This document shows, in pieces, positions 53,374-64,000 of a DNA stretch of 64,000 nt. Position 1 is the first letter of the stretch, and every line of letters begins with the position of its first letter. The notes below the pieces were generated by a model, which had not been told where the DNA came from, did no database searches, and was given only the letters and a program-made list of their open reading frames with translations. The DNA comes from Tetrapyrgos nigripes (taxonomy: Eukaryota > Basidiomycota > Agaricomycetes > Agaricales > Campanellaceae): the NCBI GenBank assembly GCA_013368315.1, contig JAACJM010000035.1, positions 310,001-374,000 of the forward strand. The letters are read 5' to 3'. The position numbers were made by a program, and so were the translations under genes.

Positions 53374-54830
53374 GGCGATAGATTGCAAAGAAATGATCCA
53401 TTCGCTGAAGTAGAACATATGTAGCAAATGGTACAAAGACGGTGGTAACATTACTATTACATACGTTTCAGATATATACATCGGGTGAGAACGACGAATT
53501 ACCCCCTGGAAATCACAAATCATTCAGTCATTTTGGGAATCGGACATGAAGTGCTGCGCCACCCCACCGAAGCGAGCCTGCCAACCTTTCATCATTGCAC
53601 CGAGATTGGCAACAGATTATTGATTCCAACGGAGTCCTGTCTTTCTTCTCGTCTCTCAACAACAGCTCGCCTCCACAGGCTCATCTAAAATCCTCATTAC
53701 TTCCTCATACATCTTTTTGGATCCATCGCTTGGAGGGAGAGGTGCGAGTAAAGGTCGTACGTTTAAGATTGGTCCAAGGATGGGTCGTCTTCAGATGAAT
53801 GGTCGGAAGACGAGAAGGATTGTGCCAGGATGAACAAACGAGAAAGGGAAATTGTCAAATACTAGTAAAAAGCGAGGGAAAAATACTGCAATTTATGCAA
53901 GACTCGAGGTGGAGGGGATGTGGAGAAAGCGAGAGCTGGAGAAAAAAGGAGAATGTGAAAAGACATCAATAAACCTAGATACAGGCAACACGCTCTGAAG
54001 AAATTCACCTAAACCACTCCCAAGAGCACTGACAGATTTATCCTCTTGCAGTCTGAAAGCTCAGCAGATTGCTGTGGTGAGACGGCTATCTCTGGTAAGT
54101 TTACTTCGAACAACGGGAGGGGGAGTGAAGATATAGATGCACGGTCCTCTATATCTTGTGTCATGAAAAAGAAAAGAGGGCGGAGTCACATGTAATGGAA
54201 ACAGTCACAACTCGGAGCAGATCTAGAAAAGGTTTTGAACTCAAACACAGAGCAGTCCGAGTGCAAATGCACGTCACAGTGGTTCTCAAAGTTTGAGACT
54301 TGCGTCATGGTCGTCATCAGAGAGGACCAAGAGAGTAATAAGAACTTTGATGATATGTAGTTCTCAAAGAGGTCCAAACGAGGTCGTATGAAATAATAAG
54401 AATGGAAATAGCCCACCAAAAGCGCTATGTACTTCTGGTCAGTTCGAGTTGAGGTCGAAGACAGGGTGTAGAGTGCATATGTCGTCGACATCATCACTAC
54501 TTGAGGGCAGGCTTCCGTCGGGCCCCGCCATCACATCCAGTACATACACGAAAGACAATTCGAGAATAGAGGCCTACAAGAACCCAACGCAAGTTGAGTA
54601 AAGATCCCCTTGGATGACTTGGAGGTATAGTACGGCTTTGAGGAGAGGCAACACGAACTACGGCAAGGCAAAGTCAAATAGATCGGATATAAGGTGACTC
54701 AGAGCGTAGTTGAGATAGCGACTGGTCGTTTGAGCGTGTAGGTGAGATTTTATGAAGTCTCTGCCTCGGAACTATTGGAGGTTTTGACTCGGTTTCGCAG
54801 AAGTCTCCGGGACGGTATTGTGTGTTTCAA
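53374..54830. other. H4 downstream flank (array spacer)
   Basis: No gene recognised. R1 and copia2 sites are empty here (AGGGTGTAGAGTGC at 54469; CTCCGGGACGG at 54805), as in unit 1, so K7 follows directly. Confidence 0.65.
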
Positions 54831-57447
54831 GACGTTATTGCAGATGTCATGAGGCCGGGACGAGGATGAGGTAATTCTTCATTTAATCTACGGTTATAAA
54901 ATGGTAGTATACGTATGGCTAGGAACTGGATTCCAACCGACGAAACCGAATAAATCGAATACCTCCAAGGCAACCTAAAAAACATCTTGTGGAGGATTAT
55001 GCCTAGGGACCACATGTCTGCTGCTTTTGTTAGGGGGGCGAGGGGTAGGGTGGGTGTGAGTCGGTGCGTTTGGATCCGAGTCCATTGGTGTAAGATGTGG
55101 GTTGAGAGTATGTGTGTATATATGACGGGATGGATTCAGGAGGTTCAAAGTCAAAGACAGAGGAGAGAGGGATGCACGTCAGTAAACAAACAGAAAAACT
55201 CGAAACGAAATAGAAATAGAAATAAAAAAGACACGAGCTTTTTTCGAGTAAGAGAGGTGAAAGGCGAAAACGAAAACGACAAAGACTCGCAGACTCGCAG
55301 AACTGGCAACCAGTGCCACAAAACGGCTCGTGAAGTCGTAAAACTCTTCAAATCGTAACCCCAAATGTCGTCAACTCACCAGTATACTCCAATGTCCCTG
55401 TATTCCCTGTTCTTTTTCTATCCCCTTCCCCTTCTCGCTCTTCGTCTTCCCCCTTCCCTTTACCCTTGCCTTTATTACTATACGTACCCACAACCTCCTC
55501 CCTAGGTGTTCCAAAATGCGAAAACATCGCTCTGGGTACGAGTCTCCACTCAGGTCTCCATGCATCGTCTTCAAACCCATCTTCATACCCATCCCAGTCA
55601 TCCCCCTTATCCTTCCCAACTATCCCCGTACTTGTACTCATGATCATACTCCTCACCCTCAGACTCAGCCTCGCGTTGGCGTTTGGCGTTGAGCAAACGA
55701 AAACGATCGAGACCGAGACGACATGCCCGGAGGTAAACCCCCCATATCCATAACCGTACCTGTGGTCAAATCTCAAAAAAACATTCCAGGTTCCATATCC
55801 AAATGTAACACGTTCCTACTATGTAAAAAGTCGAGACCAGAGACGATGTCGGAGAAGAGGGAGTTTTTGAAAGGTCTTGGTCTTGTATGAGTTGTGGTTG
55901 TTTTTAATTTTGGGTTGTGGGGGGATCGTTTCGGTTTAGCTTTTCATCGGGACGAATTGGGTGTAGAGCCGTTAGTAGGATGAGATGGGGACAAGGACGA
56001 GGACTCGGTTAGGGTTTTTGTCGTTGCGTGGATGTGAATGTGGACGTGGGCGTTGACGCAGCTCACGATGGACTGGCACCACCTTCGCTGTCCCTTTCCC
56101 TCTCTCTTTGTTTCCTCACCCTCGCCCCAAATGCATGTTTTCTCTCTGTCTCTCCAATTCGCCTTCTGCTTCTGCTTCCCCATCGCCATCGCCTTGCCCT
56201 TGCCCTTCGCTTTCTGCTTTTGTCTCTGTCACTGTCTCTCCACTCGGCCGTCCACGTCCACGTCCACGGTTCAAACCTCCATTCCCGTTCCCATTCAGCC
56301 CTTTCCCTTTGAAAAAACCCCGTATACGCCTCTCTATGAAATCATCCAAAGACCCCCCCCTCAGCCCATTGCATCGATACGTGTAACGTGGTTATACGTG
56401 GACAGAATGGGGAGAATTGGGTGTGTTCGAGCCAGGAGTGGCTAGGTAGGTAGCATTAGCGTTAGCGTTAACATGACGGTTTGGAATAAAGGGAAAAGGA
56501 AAAATACGCAGACGAGAAACGAGAAACGCAGACGCAGACGGAGACAAAGGAAAGGCAAAGAAAAGACTAGAATGTACACTCACTGATACGCAACAATATT
56601 CGGATGGTGCAACCTTTCCAAAAGCTTTACCTCTCTTAAGGTTTGTAAGAGATACGTATGTGATTGACCGACTGCGATTTTTTTGACGGCGAAGCGGCCT
56701 AGGGGATTGTTGTCCTATAAAGATAAACCAAAGGACATAAGATGAGTTAGAGTTATCCATCATAGAGTAGTAGATAGAAAGGTATGTAGGACTCGTACTC
56801 GGAAGGGGAAGGAAACGCACCAGAACATGCTGACACAAAAACACGCTCCCATTCGCCCCCATACCCAATTTCTTTTCTACTCGGAAAAACGCGTCAAAGT
56901 AGCCTTCTGCCATAGAGTTTGGGGGAAAGGCGGTTGGGTCAGAGTAGTAGGTGGATTCGCCGTTTTCATCGCGAGGTGTGTGGGTTTGAAGGGAAGGGGA
57001 AGGTGGTGAAGAAAGGTAGGGCTGAGGAGAAGGAGACCTGGAAGAGGGAACAGAACTAGAAGGCTCCGAAGCAATACGATTGGCTATAGCAAGGATGTTG
57101 AAGTAATTGCTGGTCCGTGTACGTCCGTCATACTCGTTGTAGTCGTAGTCATCCTCATAGTCACGAAAGCCCGTCGGAAGCGGTCTTCTACAATACGGAC
57201 AACGTGTATGTGGAGGTGGAAGCGGTTGAGGATGCGGTTGGACATGTGGAGGACGTTGGTGGTGGACAGCGGGACGGATGGAGAGAGCATGAGAAGAGGG
57301 ATTGTACAACACGACCTGGTTGTTGAGTGAGTCGTGGAAGATGGGTCGCCAGTCGGCGGCAGACTCGATGGGGACTAGAGACATTGCATGGGGCGGCGGC
57401 GGCGGCGACGTGGACAACGACGACGGCGAGGCGGAGGATGAGGTCAT
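54831..57447 (-). pseudogene. K7: L-type IKS1-like kinase copy, partner of H5
   Basis: Exon 1 57447-56821 (209 codons) and exon 2 56714-56584 are intact, with VVLYNP, CPYCRRPL, the glycine loop and FAVKKIAVG. In exon 3 the tract before SLDDF has 8 G (7 in K3), which shifts the frame right after QWAEGG. Further lesions are the same frame loss as K3 in the charged insert, HFG in place of DFG (55510-55518) and the AAC acceptor. Unlike K3 its A run near 54975 is one shorter, so the C-lobe end reads MWSLGIILHKMFFRLPW without a stop. About 160 bp are missing relative to K3 after RRLNEELP. Probably yields only an N-lobe polypeptide. Confidence 0.78.
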
Positions 57448-57998
57448 CGGTTATCCTGGGAAAAAGCCCACGTCTAGCCCCTGTCTGGGCAGTACATACA
57501 GACCGTACATTAGTTAACGTCAGTGCATCATCTCTCTACGAGTATCAGTCAAAGAATTAAGGAGAATTTGATAGGAGAATTTGATAGAAGATGTAATCTA
57601 ATCAATTGCAAGAGTAATTCGAAGATAGATGGAAAATGCTGTAGTTCCATCACAGGTTTCCGTCAGGCTGTTTACAGTCTCAACAGCTTGCGCACTATTC
57701 TATTCAGCTGTATCATCTTCTTCCAATCATGCACGTTGGAAGGCTGTGACTAGAAGGAACGGAAACCGCTTTTCGAAGCCATCAAACCTTCCATAACATC
57801 CTTCACTAATGACACAGCATGTCTCACAGGTGTTCATCCCAGTTTAAAGTGGCCTCCCAGGTAACGACACTCAAGGATCTTCTTCTTTTCCTTCCTTTCC
57901 ATTGTAAGCCTGCCTTTATCCTCATCCCAGGCTCACAATCTGACCTGGACTATCAACCATGCCTTACAGTGTATCCAATATAACTCTCTTGGCACTCC
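57448..57998. promoter_or_regulatory. Divergent intergenic region K7/H5
   Basis: 551 bp, the longest version. It keeps the 18-bp CAGTCTCAACAGCTTGCG segment as in unit 1, has TAATGACA as in unit 4, and a private duplication of GGAGAATTTGATA near 57560. Confidence 0.6.
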
Positions 57999-60158
57999 AT
58001 GCGTCTCCTACACACGAGAACCCTCAGAGTCCAGGAATTCTTTACCTACATCCCGCGCTACGCCATTCTCTCTCATACCTGGGAGGATGAAGAGGTCACC
58101 TTCCAGGACATCCAGAACATTGCTACCCTTGCTGATACCTGCAACGGCCGGCAGCTCACCTTCGATGACATTCGAGCCTTCCTCCCTCCTGCGCAACTGA
58201 AGAAGGGCTACACGAAGGTCGTCCAAGCCTGTGTCCGTGCCCGGAATAGCGCTTTTGATTGGATCTGGATTGACTCGTGCTGCATCAACAAGGAAAGCAG
58301 CGCTGAGCTTTCAGAAGCCATCAATTCCATGTACCAGTACTACGCGAACGCCGTAGTTTGCTACGTCTACCTCTTTGATGTTTGCGGAATGCTTCATCCT
58401 AAAAACCCCGAGTCTAACTTCAAGAAAAGTAAATGGTTCAGGAGAGGTTGGACGTTGCAGGAGCTACTGGCGCCCGAGTTCATTTCTTTCTTTGATAAAG
58501 ATTGGACGAAGATTGGGACGCGGTGGAGTTTGCGGGATCTCATCTCACTCGTCACTACTATCCCGATCGATGTCTTGGAGCGCCGTTCTATCGACGAGTA
58601 CAGTGTAGCTCAGAAGATGTCATGGGCGGGGTTTCGGGAGACGACGAGGCCAGAAGACGAAGCTTATTGTTTGATGGGAATTTTCGGTGTCAGCATGTCG
58701 CCGATATACGGGGAAGGTGGCGACAAGGCATTCATGCGACTACAGCAGGAAATTATCCGGGTTTCGGATGATCGGAGTATTTTCGCTTGGATTTCTGAGA
58801 TTGGAAACCCGTGGATTTTTACTGGGCGGGAAGAACGGGGACTCCTAGCCAGATCTCCGTCCGAGTTCAGATATTCCGGGCGGGTTCAGGCATCTAAAAC
58901 TGGTTCCACTCTCGGCAACAGTCCATCATCATATTCATTTAATAACAACGGTCTTCATATCCATCTTCCTCTTGAACCGTGCGATTTCGACTCCGGTGTC
59001 TTCCTTGCGTATCTACACTGTCAAACAAACGACGGCAGTTACATGTCTGTATATCTCCGGAGGACAACTGATGGTTATTACGTCCGGGAATCCTCATCAA
59101 TAGTAGTCTTGCAACCTGCACCCCCCCCTCTCGATGATGTGCGGGAACTCACTGTCAGAGAGAAACCAACTCTTAGGAAGAGCAGATTCAGACTTCCCCG
59201 TGCTGGCAACAGTGCTGGCAAGAACGTTGTGTGCCTTCTCCCTTCTGCACAGCACTTTGCAATACGCTCTCTACTGCCACTGCCCTCAACCTCCACCGAA
59301 TTCTCGGTCGAGTTCAAAACCACTGGTACGCGATGGACTAATTTCGCATCTCCGTCCAAAAGTAAGGCGTTTACACTTGAAGTTGACTTTGATGACTCTT
59401 TGGCGTTTTGGGGGAACGGTTGGGCCTATGGCTTGCGGATTGGGGACAAAAGCGTTGATTCCATTGATAATTCGTGTCCAGCTGCAGATTATATGCTGGG
59501 ACCATTGCCGAACAGTTGCTTTGTCTCAGTTTGTCTTGAGATGCGAGGGGACGAAAAGATGGGTTTTGAGGTCGATTATTTCTCTCCAGAAGATTCTCGA
59601 AGCGAGGGCGTCGCTACGACAGTGGATCCTGGTCTGGAGTTCTTGGTGCCATCGAATTTCAAATCGTATGACTTGGAGGAGGAGGAAGAACGTCGAAGTT
59701 GGGAGCCATTTAGATATATTACTGTGCCCCACTCAGATTTTCTCGTATTGAAGTACATTGAACGGGAGAAATGGCGGTGGTTTTCATCGGATTTGGACTT
59801 GTATTCGGAAGCGGATTCAGAAACAGAAAGAAGAGACAAGGGGAAAGGGAGGGGGATTGAGCAGGGGGGGCCACCCACTTTTTATGTTGCTGTTGGAAGT
59901 CACCAATCGTTGCCATGGACGCACATTACTTTCAACGGCAAAAGTACTGACGATGTCCGGGCCGACATTCAGTCAATGAAAGAGGATCTGTACGGTCAAA
60001 CCTCTGGAACAGCCACAATTAATCACAGCAAGCTGAGAGTTCAGATTGGACCTGCAACAAAGCTTGGTCGGGAGTCCCATCAGCTTCATTTGGAGTGGGT
60101 CGAGGACGAGGACAATGCACTGTATGAGAAGATAAGAGAAGGAACAGGAGAGGAGTAA
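57999..60158 (+). CDS. H5: HET-domain protein, 719 aa
   Basis: Intact, intronless. HET blocks YAILSHTWE, DWIWIDSCCINK and RGWTLQELLAP are present, then EAYCLMGIFGVSMSP. The middle resembles H1 (EFISFFDKDWTKIGTRW, RSIDEYSVAQKMSW), while the C-terminal third (WRWFSSDLDLYSEADSETER, KLGRESHQLHLEWVEDED, EKIREGTGEE) resembles H3 and H4, so it is a mosaic. Private changes are a GNSAGKN insertion near residue 410 and a rewritten segment around VDFDDSLAFWGNGWAYGL. The C8 tract is in frame. Start MRLLHTRTLRVQEF aligns with the other copies. Probably expressed together with K7 from the shared spacer. Function as for H1: a presumed recognition or cell-death effector. Confidence 0.9.
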   Translation: MRLLHTRTLRVQEFFTYIPRYAILSHTWEDEEVTFQDIQNIATLADTCNGRQLTFDDIRAFLPPAQLKKGYTKVVQACVRARNSAFDWIWIDSCCINKESSAELSEAINSMYQYYANAVVCYVYLFDVCGMLHPKNPESNFKKSKWFRRGWTLQELLAPEFISFFDKDWTKIGTRWSLRDLISLVTTIPIDVLERRSIDEYSVAQKMSWAGFRETTRPEDEAYCLMGIFGVSMSPIYGEGGDKAFMRLQQEIIRVSDDRSIFAWISEIGNPWIFTGREERGLLARSPSEFRYSGRVQASKTGSTLGNSPSSYSFNNNGLHIHLPLEPCDFDSGVFLAYLHCQTNDGSYMSVYLRRTTDGYYVRESSSIVVLQPAPPPLDDVRELTVREKPTLRKSRFRLPRAGNSAGKNVVCLLPSAQHFAIRSLLPLPSTSTEFSVEFKTTGTRWTNFASPSKSKAFTLEVDFDDSLAFWGNGWAYGLRIGDKSVDSIDNSCPAADYMLGPLPNSCFVSVCLEMRGDEKMGFEVDYFSPEDSRSEGVATTVDPGLEFLVPSNFKSYDLEEEEERRSWEPFRYITVPHSDFLVLKYIEREKWRWFSSDLDLYSEADSETERRDKGKGRGIEQGGPPTFYVAVGSHQSLPWTHITFNGKSTDDVRADIQSMKEDLYGQTSGTATINHSKLRVQIGPATKLGRESHQLHLEWVEDEDNALYEKIREGTGEE

Positions 60159-61275
60159 GGCGATAGATTGCAAAGAAATGATCCATTCGCTGAAGTAGAA
60201 CATATGTAGCAAATGGTACAAAGACGGTGGTAACATTACTATTACATACGTTTCAGATATATACATCGGGTGAGAACGACGAATTACCTCTGGAAATCAC
60301 AAATCATTCAGTCGTTTTGGAAATCGGACATGAAGTGCTGTGCCACCCCACCGAAGTGAGCCCGCCAATCTTTCATCATTGCATCAAGATTGACAAGAGA
60401 TTGACGTGATTCCAACGGAGTCCTGTCTTTCATCTCTTCTCTCAATACTGGACAGCTCGTCTCCGCAGCCTCCTCCGAAACCCTCATTGCTTCCTCATAC
60501 GTCTTTTTGGGTCCACCACTTGGAGCGCGAGGTGGGAGTAAAGGTCATACTTTTAAGGTTGGTTCAAGGATGGCTCGTCTTCAGACGAACGCTCGGTGCT
60601 TGATGATAAAGGCAAGAAGGATGGTGCGAGGATGAACAAAAAAAGGAAATTGTTAATAAAAGGCGAGGGAGAAATAATGCGATTTATGCAAGACTCCAGG
60701 TGGCGGGGTTGTGGAGAAAACGAGAGCTGTAAAAATAAAGAAGGAGAAAGCAAAAAGACATCAATAAACCCAGATACAGGTAACACGCTCTGAAGAAATT
60801 CACCTAAACCACTCCCAAGAGCGCTGACGGATTTATCCTTTAGGCTTTCGCAGTCTGAAAGCTCAGCAGATTGCTATGGTGAGATGAATATTTCTGGGAA
60901 GTTTACTTCGAACAACGAGAGGGGAAGTGAGGATAGATGCACGGTCCTCTATATCTTGTGTCATGAAAATGAAAAAGAAAAGAGGGCGGAGTCACATGTA
61001 ATGGAAACAGTCGCAACTCGGAGCAGATCTAGGAAAGGTTTTGAACTCAAACCACAGAGCAGTCCGAGTGCAAATGCACGTCACAGTGGTTCTCGAAGTT
61101 TGAGACTTGGGTCATGGTCGTCATCAGAGAGGACCAAGAGAGTAATAAGAACTTTGATGATATGTAGTTCTCAAAGAGGTCCAAACGAGGTCGTATGAAA
61201 TAATAAGAATGGAAATAGCCCACCAAAAGCGCTATGTACTTCTGGTCAGTTCGAGCTGAGGTTGAAGCGAGGGTG
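60159..61275. other. H5 downstream flank (array spacer)
   Basis: Nearly identical to 26386-27494. No gene recognised. Confidence 0.6.
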
Positions 61276-61925
61276 TTACGAGGCCTTTAGGCTGAGTTAA
61301 CTTAGGTCAACCTCGAAAAATTTTCCATGGGTCCAGTCTCACACCCCTAGGCCGGTCTCTACCCTTCCCGACAACCAAAAAGTCTAGACTCGGTCTGGAC
61401 CGGGTCTAAGGACCGTTGACGTTGAAGACCATGACGTCATGCTGCAGATGATGCTATTAACGCTCTCTCTCAGAAACGAAGTGGGCGTAGTTCTTCTCGT
61501 CTTCCCTTTTTCATTAATTTTCATTGTAATTGGAGTTTTGGATGTGGTTTGGTCGGGCTCTGGTTGTCTGGTTAGAGATGGCCTGTGATAGAGTTAGGAA
61601 AAGGACGATTAGCGTGCATGATAAATTAGAATGAGATACAAAAAATAGTAATCGGGTTTGCCAGCTTCGCTGGACATGGATCGTTCCTCCTCCCTATTCA
61701 TTTATTCCTTCATATGCCCATCATCCTTTCTATTTCTGTTTAGTGACGCGTCTATGGATTTGGGAGAGATCGGAAGGTATGCGAAGATCACTACGGTATA
61801 CCGGAAGCTGAGTTTGGAGGGACGGATTCAGTATGTTGCCTATTCCTTAGTAGCAATGACCTTTTTTGGTCATATTATCTTAGGCCTCGTAATTTGCCAT
61901 GCGAAGCAGTGGCATCTTTCCCCAG
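61276..61925 (+). mobile_element. R1-d: Helentron-like element, 650 bp
   Basis: Same length, ends and insertion point as R1-b, differing by a few bases only, so both derive from one insertion copied with the array. Hairpin at the 3' end TGCCATGCGAAGCAGTGGCA. Confidence 0.75.
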
Positions 61926-62293
61926 TAGAGTGCATATGTCGTTGACATCATCACTACTTGAGGGCAGGCTTCCGTCGGGCTCTGCCATCACGTCCAGTAC
62001 ACACACGAAAGACAGTTCGAGAATAGAGGCCTACAAGAACCCAACACAAGTTGAGTAAAGATCCCCTTGGATGACTCAGAGGTATAGTATGGCTTTGAGG
62101 AGAGGCAACATGAACTATGGCAAGGCAAAGTCAAATAGGGCGGATATAAGGTGACTCAGAGCGTAGTTGAGACAGTGACTGGTCGTTTGAGCGTGTAGGT
62201 GAGATTTTATGATGCCTCTGCCTTGGAATTAGTAGGGGTTTTGACTCGGTTTCGCAGAAGTCTTTGGATGACGAGGGAGGCCGGAGAATCCGG
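61926..62293. other. Array spacer between R1-d and copia2-C
   Basis: Equivalent of 28145-28512. No gene. Confidence 0.6.
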
Positions 62294-62630
62294 TGTTGGA
62301 ATTTTGTATTAACCTATACTTACAACGAACGCTCATATCTTTCTCTCCACTTCACTAGTATACACAATCCACTTGTATCCACTTATGCACCACCTACTTT
62401 CCTCTTTACTCCATACTTACATTGTTTCTTACATTGTTGACTCCGAACTAATATCAGACATTACATTGTAGTATCCGCTTTTCTCCACTGAGTTATATTT
62501 ATGGACTCGCACAGCCACAGTAGCTAACAGTATAAATACCTAGTAGTTTACTGTCTATACCTCTAGAGCTGCAATAGTATTCGTCGCCTTGCTTGTTTAA
62601 CAAGTGTCCTCATATTCATTTATTCTCATA
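62294..62630 (+). repeat. Copia2-C 5' LTR, uninterrupted
   Basis: 337 bp, TGTTGGAATT ... TTCTCATA, preceded by TCCGG. It is the empty-site reference for the Tc1 element at 28779. Confidence 0.92.
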
Positions 62631-63556
62631 GGTTATGGGCCCTGCCCTAGCCTAATCATATCTCATTGTCTAGCTCTTGATGTTGTATGACTAGTAGCTC
62701 ACAACACTACAGTTCAAGGCATGAATTGCCAGCACCCAGGGTCGACAACCCCAAACAGACAATCAGATCAGTCAGTCCATCTTGAAACCAGTCTAGGAGA
62801 GGCAGTCCCAGACCACAGCAGTACATCCCACCAGCACCAGATCTCCATTGTGCATATAAGACACATGTATATGATTTTGACAACTACATTGATTGTTTTT
62901 GGGACATAGAACACAGAGAATTTTATTGGTGCAACAAAACAGCACATCCCTGTCCAAATTGTCATAATTCCATCCCATTACCACCAGAAGCAAACCCAAA
63001 TCCTTGGGGATGACTCATAAACAGAGGACAAGTGTCAAGGTTATTGATACACTCAAATAACCACCCAAGTCACACAATTTGAGGACAGATACAAAGCAGT
63101 AGATTGAGAGATAGAGATAGAAGAAGAGAAATGAGTAGGCTGACTAGGCTCTACACTGCATAGTAGTAGTATGGAGCGGAGACAAAGTGAACAAACTAAA
63201 GGATTAGCTAGAATGTCTAGTGGTTTATATAGATGAGCAATGAATAAGTGATAGGAAAAAGATAGAGCAGAAAGTGGAGAAATATAGGAGAAAGATAGGA
63301 ACGATAGAATGGAAGATTAATTGATAGTTATTATAGAGTTTGACAGCTTTTATAAGGTTTAAAAGGTTTATTGAGGAAATGCAATAGATGAATGATCAGA
63401 AAATGGGTTCAATAATGAAGTAGAAGAAGAAGGGGGACAAAGAACTGTAGCAGTTTGTGACAACAAGAACCACTTATCAACAGTCATTGAGAACACACAG
63501 CACCACCGCCACTGAATCCACTAGTATATCCACCTCCAGGACAGCCAAGGGAAGCT
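62631..63556 (+). other. Copia2-C leader
   Basis: Primer-binding site GGTTATGGGCCC at 62631-62642, then the leader as at 30480-31320 plus about 78 bp that copia2-B has lost. Confidence 0.65.
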
Positions 63557-64000
63557 GTGCCACAGCCCTCCACATCATCAGAACCACAGCCATCATCATC
63601 ATCAGTTCCAGAGACCCCAGAACAGCCACTGAAAGGAGACCCAATGCCACCTCCATTGAATCCTCCATCATGTCATTCACCAGATCCCGAACCAAATCCA
63701 AAACCACATTCTAATCCACCTGACTCACCATCTCCATCATCCAATCCTGATCCCAATCCATCTGAACCAGACGATGACATGTCCAAGGCAACCAAAGCAT
63801 TCAATAAAGTTATGAAACTTGAGAAGGACGGATCTAATTGGAGTACATGGGTAACAAGAGTGCAGAGAGCAGCAGGATCTATTGGATATAATAAGTATCT
63901 AACTACAGCACCCACATCAGCAGCAGAAGAACAACAGCAGGATAAAGACCTGTTGAATGGCATTATCGGCACACTATGACACTATTTTTTGGCGTTACAA
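63557..64000 (+). pseudogene. Copia2-C gag start (runs off the window)
   Basis: 140 codons almost identical to copia2-B: a Pro/Ser-rich leader, then MSKATKAFNKVMKLEKDGSN. It ends at the same TGA (63977), which interrupts Gag early. The shared stop means the lesion existed before the macro-repeat was copied. The rest of the element lies beyond the window. Confidence 0.8.

Overview
The window is from a filamentous fungus, most likely a basidiomycete (Agaricomycetes-like). The evidence is HET-domain genes of the type that starts MRLLNTKTL and continues with YAILSHTWE, short introns with GT..AG ends, a family of IKS1-like protein kinases, and heavy nesting of Ty1/copia, hAT, Tc1 and Helitron/Helentron-like elements. 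No rRNA, tRNA or CRISPR structure was seen. Genus cannot be judged from the sequence.

The core is a tandemly amplified gene module. An IKS1-like Ser/Thr kinase gene (minus strand) and a HET-domain gene (plus strand) are transcribed divergently from a shared spacer of about 0.5 kb. I find five HET copies: H1 16203-18293, H2 24109-26385, H3 43869-45785 (5'-truncated), H4 51234-53373, H5 57999-60158. I find seven kinase copies or remnants: K1 10486-12975, K2 13301-15678, K3 20876-23599, K4 40561-41800, K5 42126-43868, K6 48496-50713, K7 54831-57447. Kinases come in two 3' architectures. L-type (K1, K3, K4, K7) keeps activation-loop and C-lobe remnants, but the DFG aspartate is changed to N or H. 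S-type (K2, K5, K6) keeps DFG but then runs into a hydrophobic tail. Several copies differ only by the length of mononucleotide tracts, which switch the reading frame on or off. H3 and H4 carry a C9 tract where H1, H2 and H5 have C8.

Layout. 1-10485: the 3' part of a copia element (called copia2 here), split by a Helentron-like element (R1), which is itself split by a hAT element (1090-2485) and a nearly intact copia element (copia1, 2717-9818). 10486-28144: units K1-K2-H1 and K3-H2 with their downstream flanks, a TIR element at 18845-19962, and R1 at 27495-28144. 28513-40560: a second copia2 copy carrying a Tc1 element in its 5' LTR, followed by an island (33971-40511) of unrelated sequence with two or three small genes of unknown function. 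40561-61925: units K4-K5-H3, K6-H4 and K7-H5 with a hAT-type MITE, a solo LTR and two R1 copies. 62294-64000: the start of a third copia2 copy in the same position relative to its module as the one at 28513. The copia2 insertion therefore predates amplification of a macro-repeat of about 34 kb.

How the genes may work together: HET domains trigger incompatibility or cell-death responses in ascomycetes, and IKS1 kinases are poorly understood. A repeated, divergent kinase/HET pair with mosaic copies, degenerate kinase catalytic motifs and frame-switching homopolymers suggests a fast-evolving recognition locus. That functional reading is inference; the gene order, repeats and frameshifts are seen directly.
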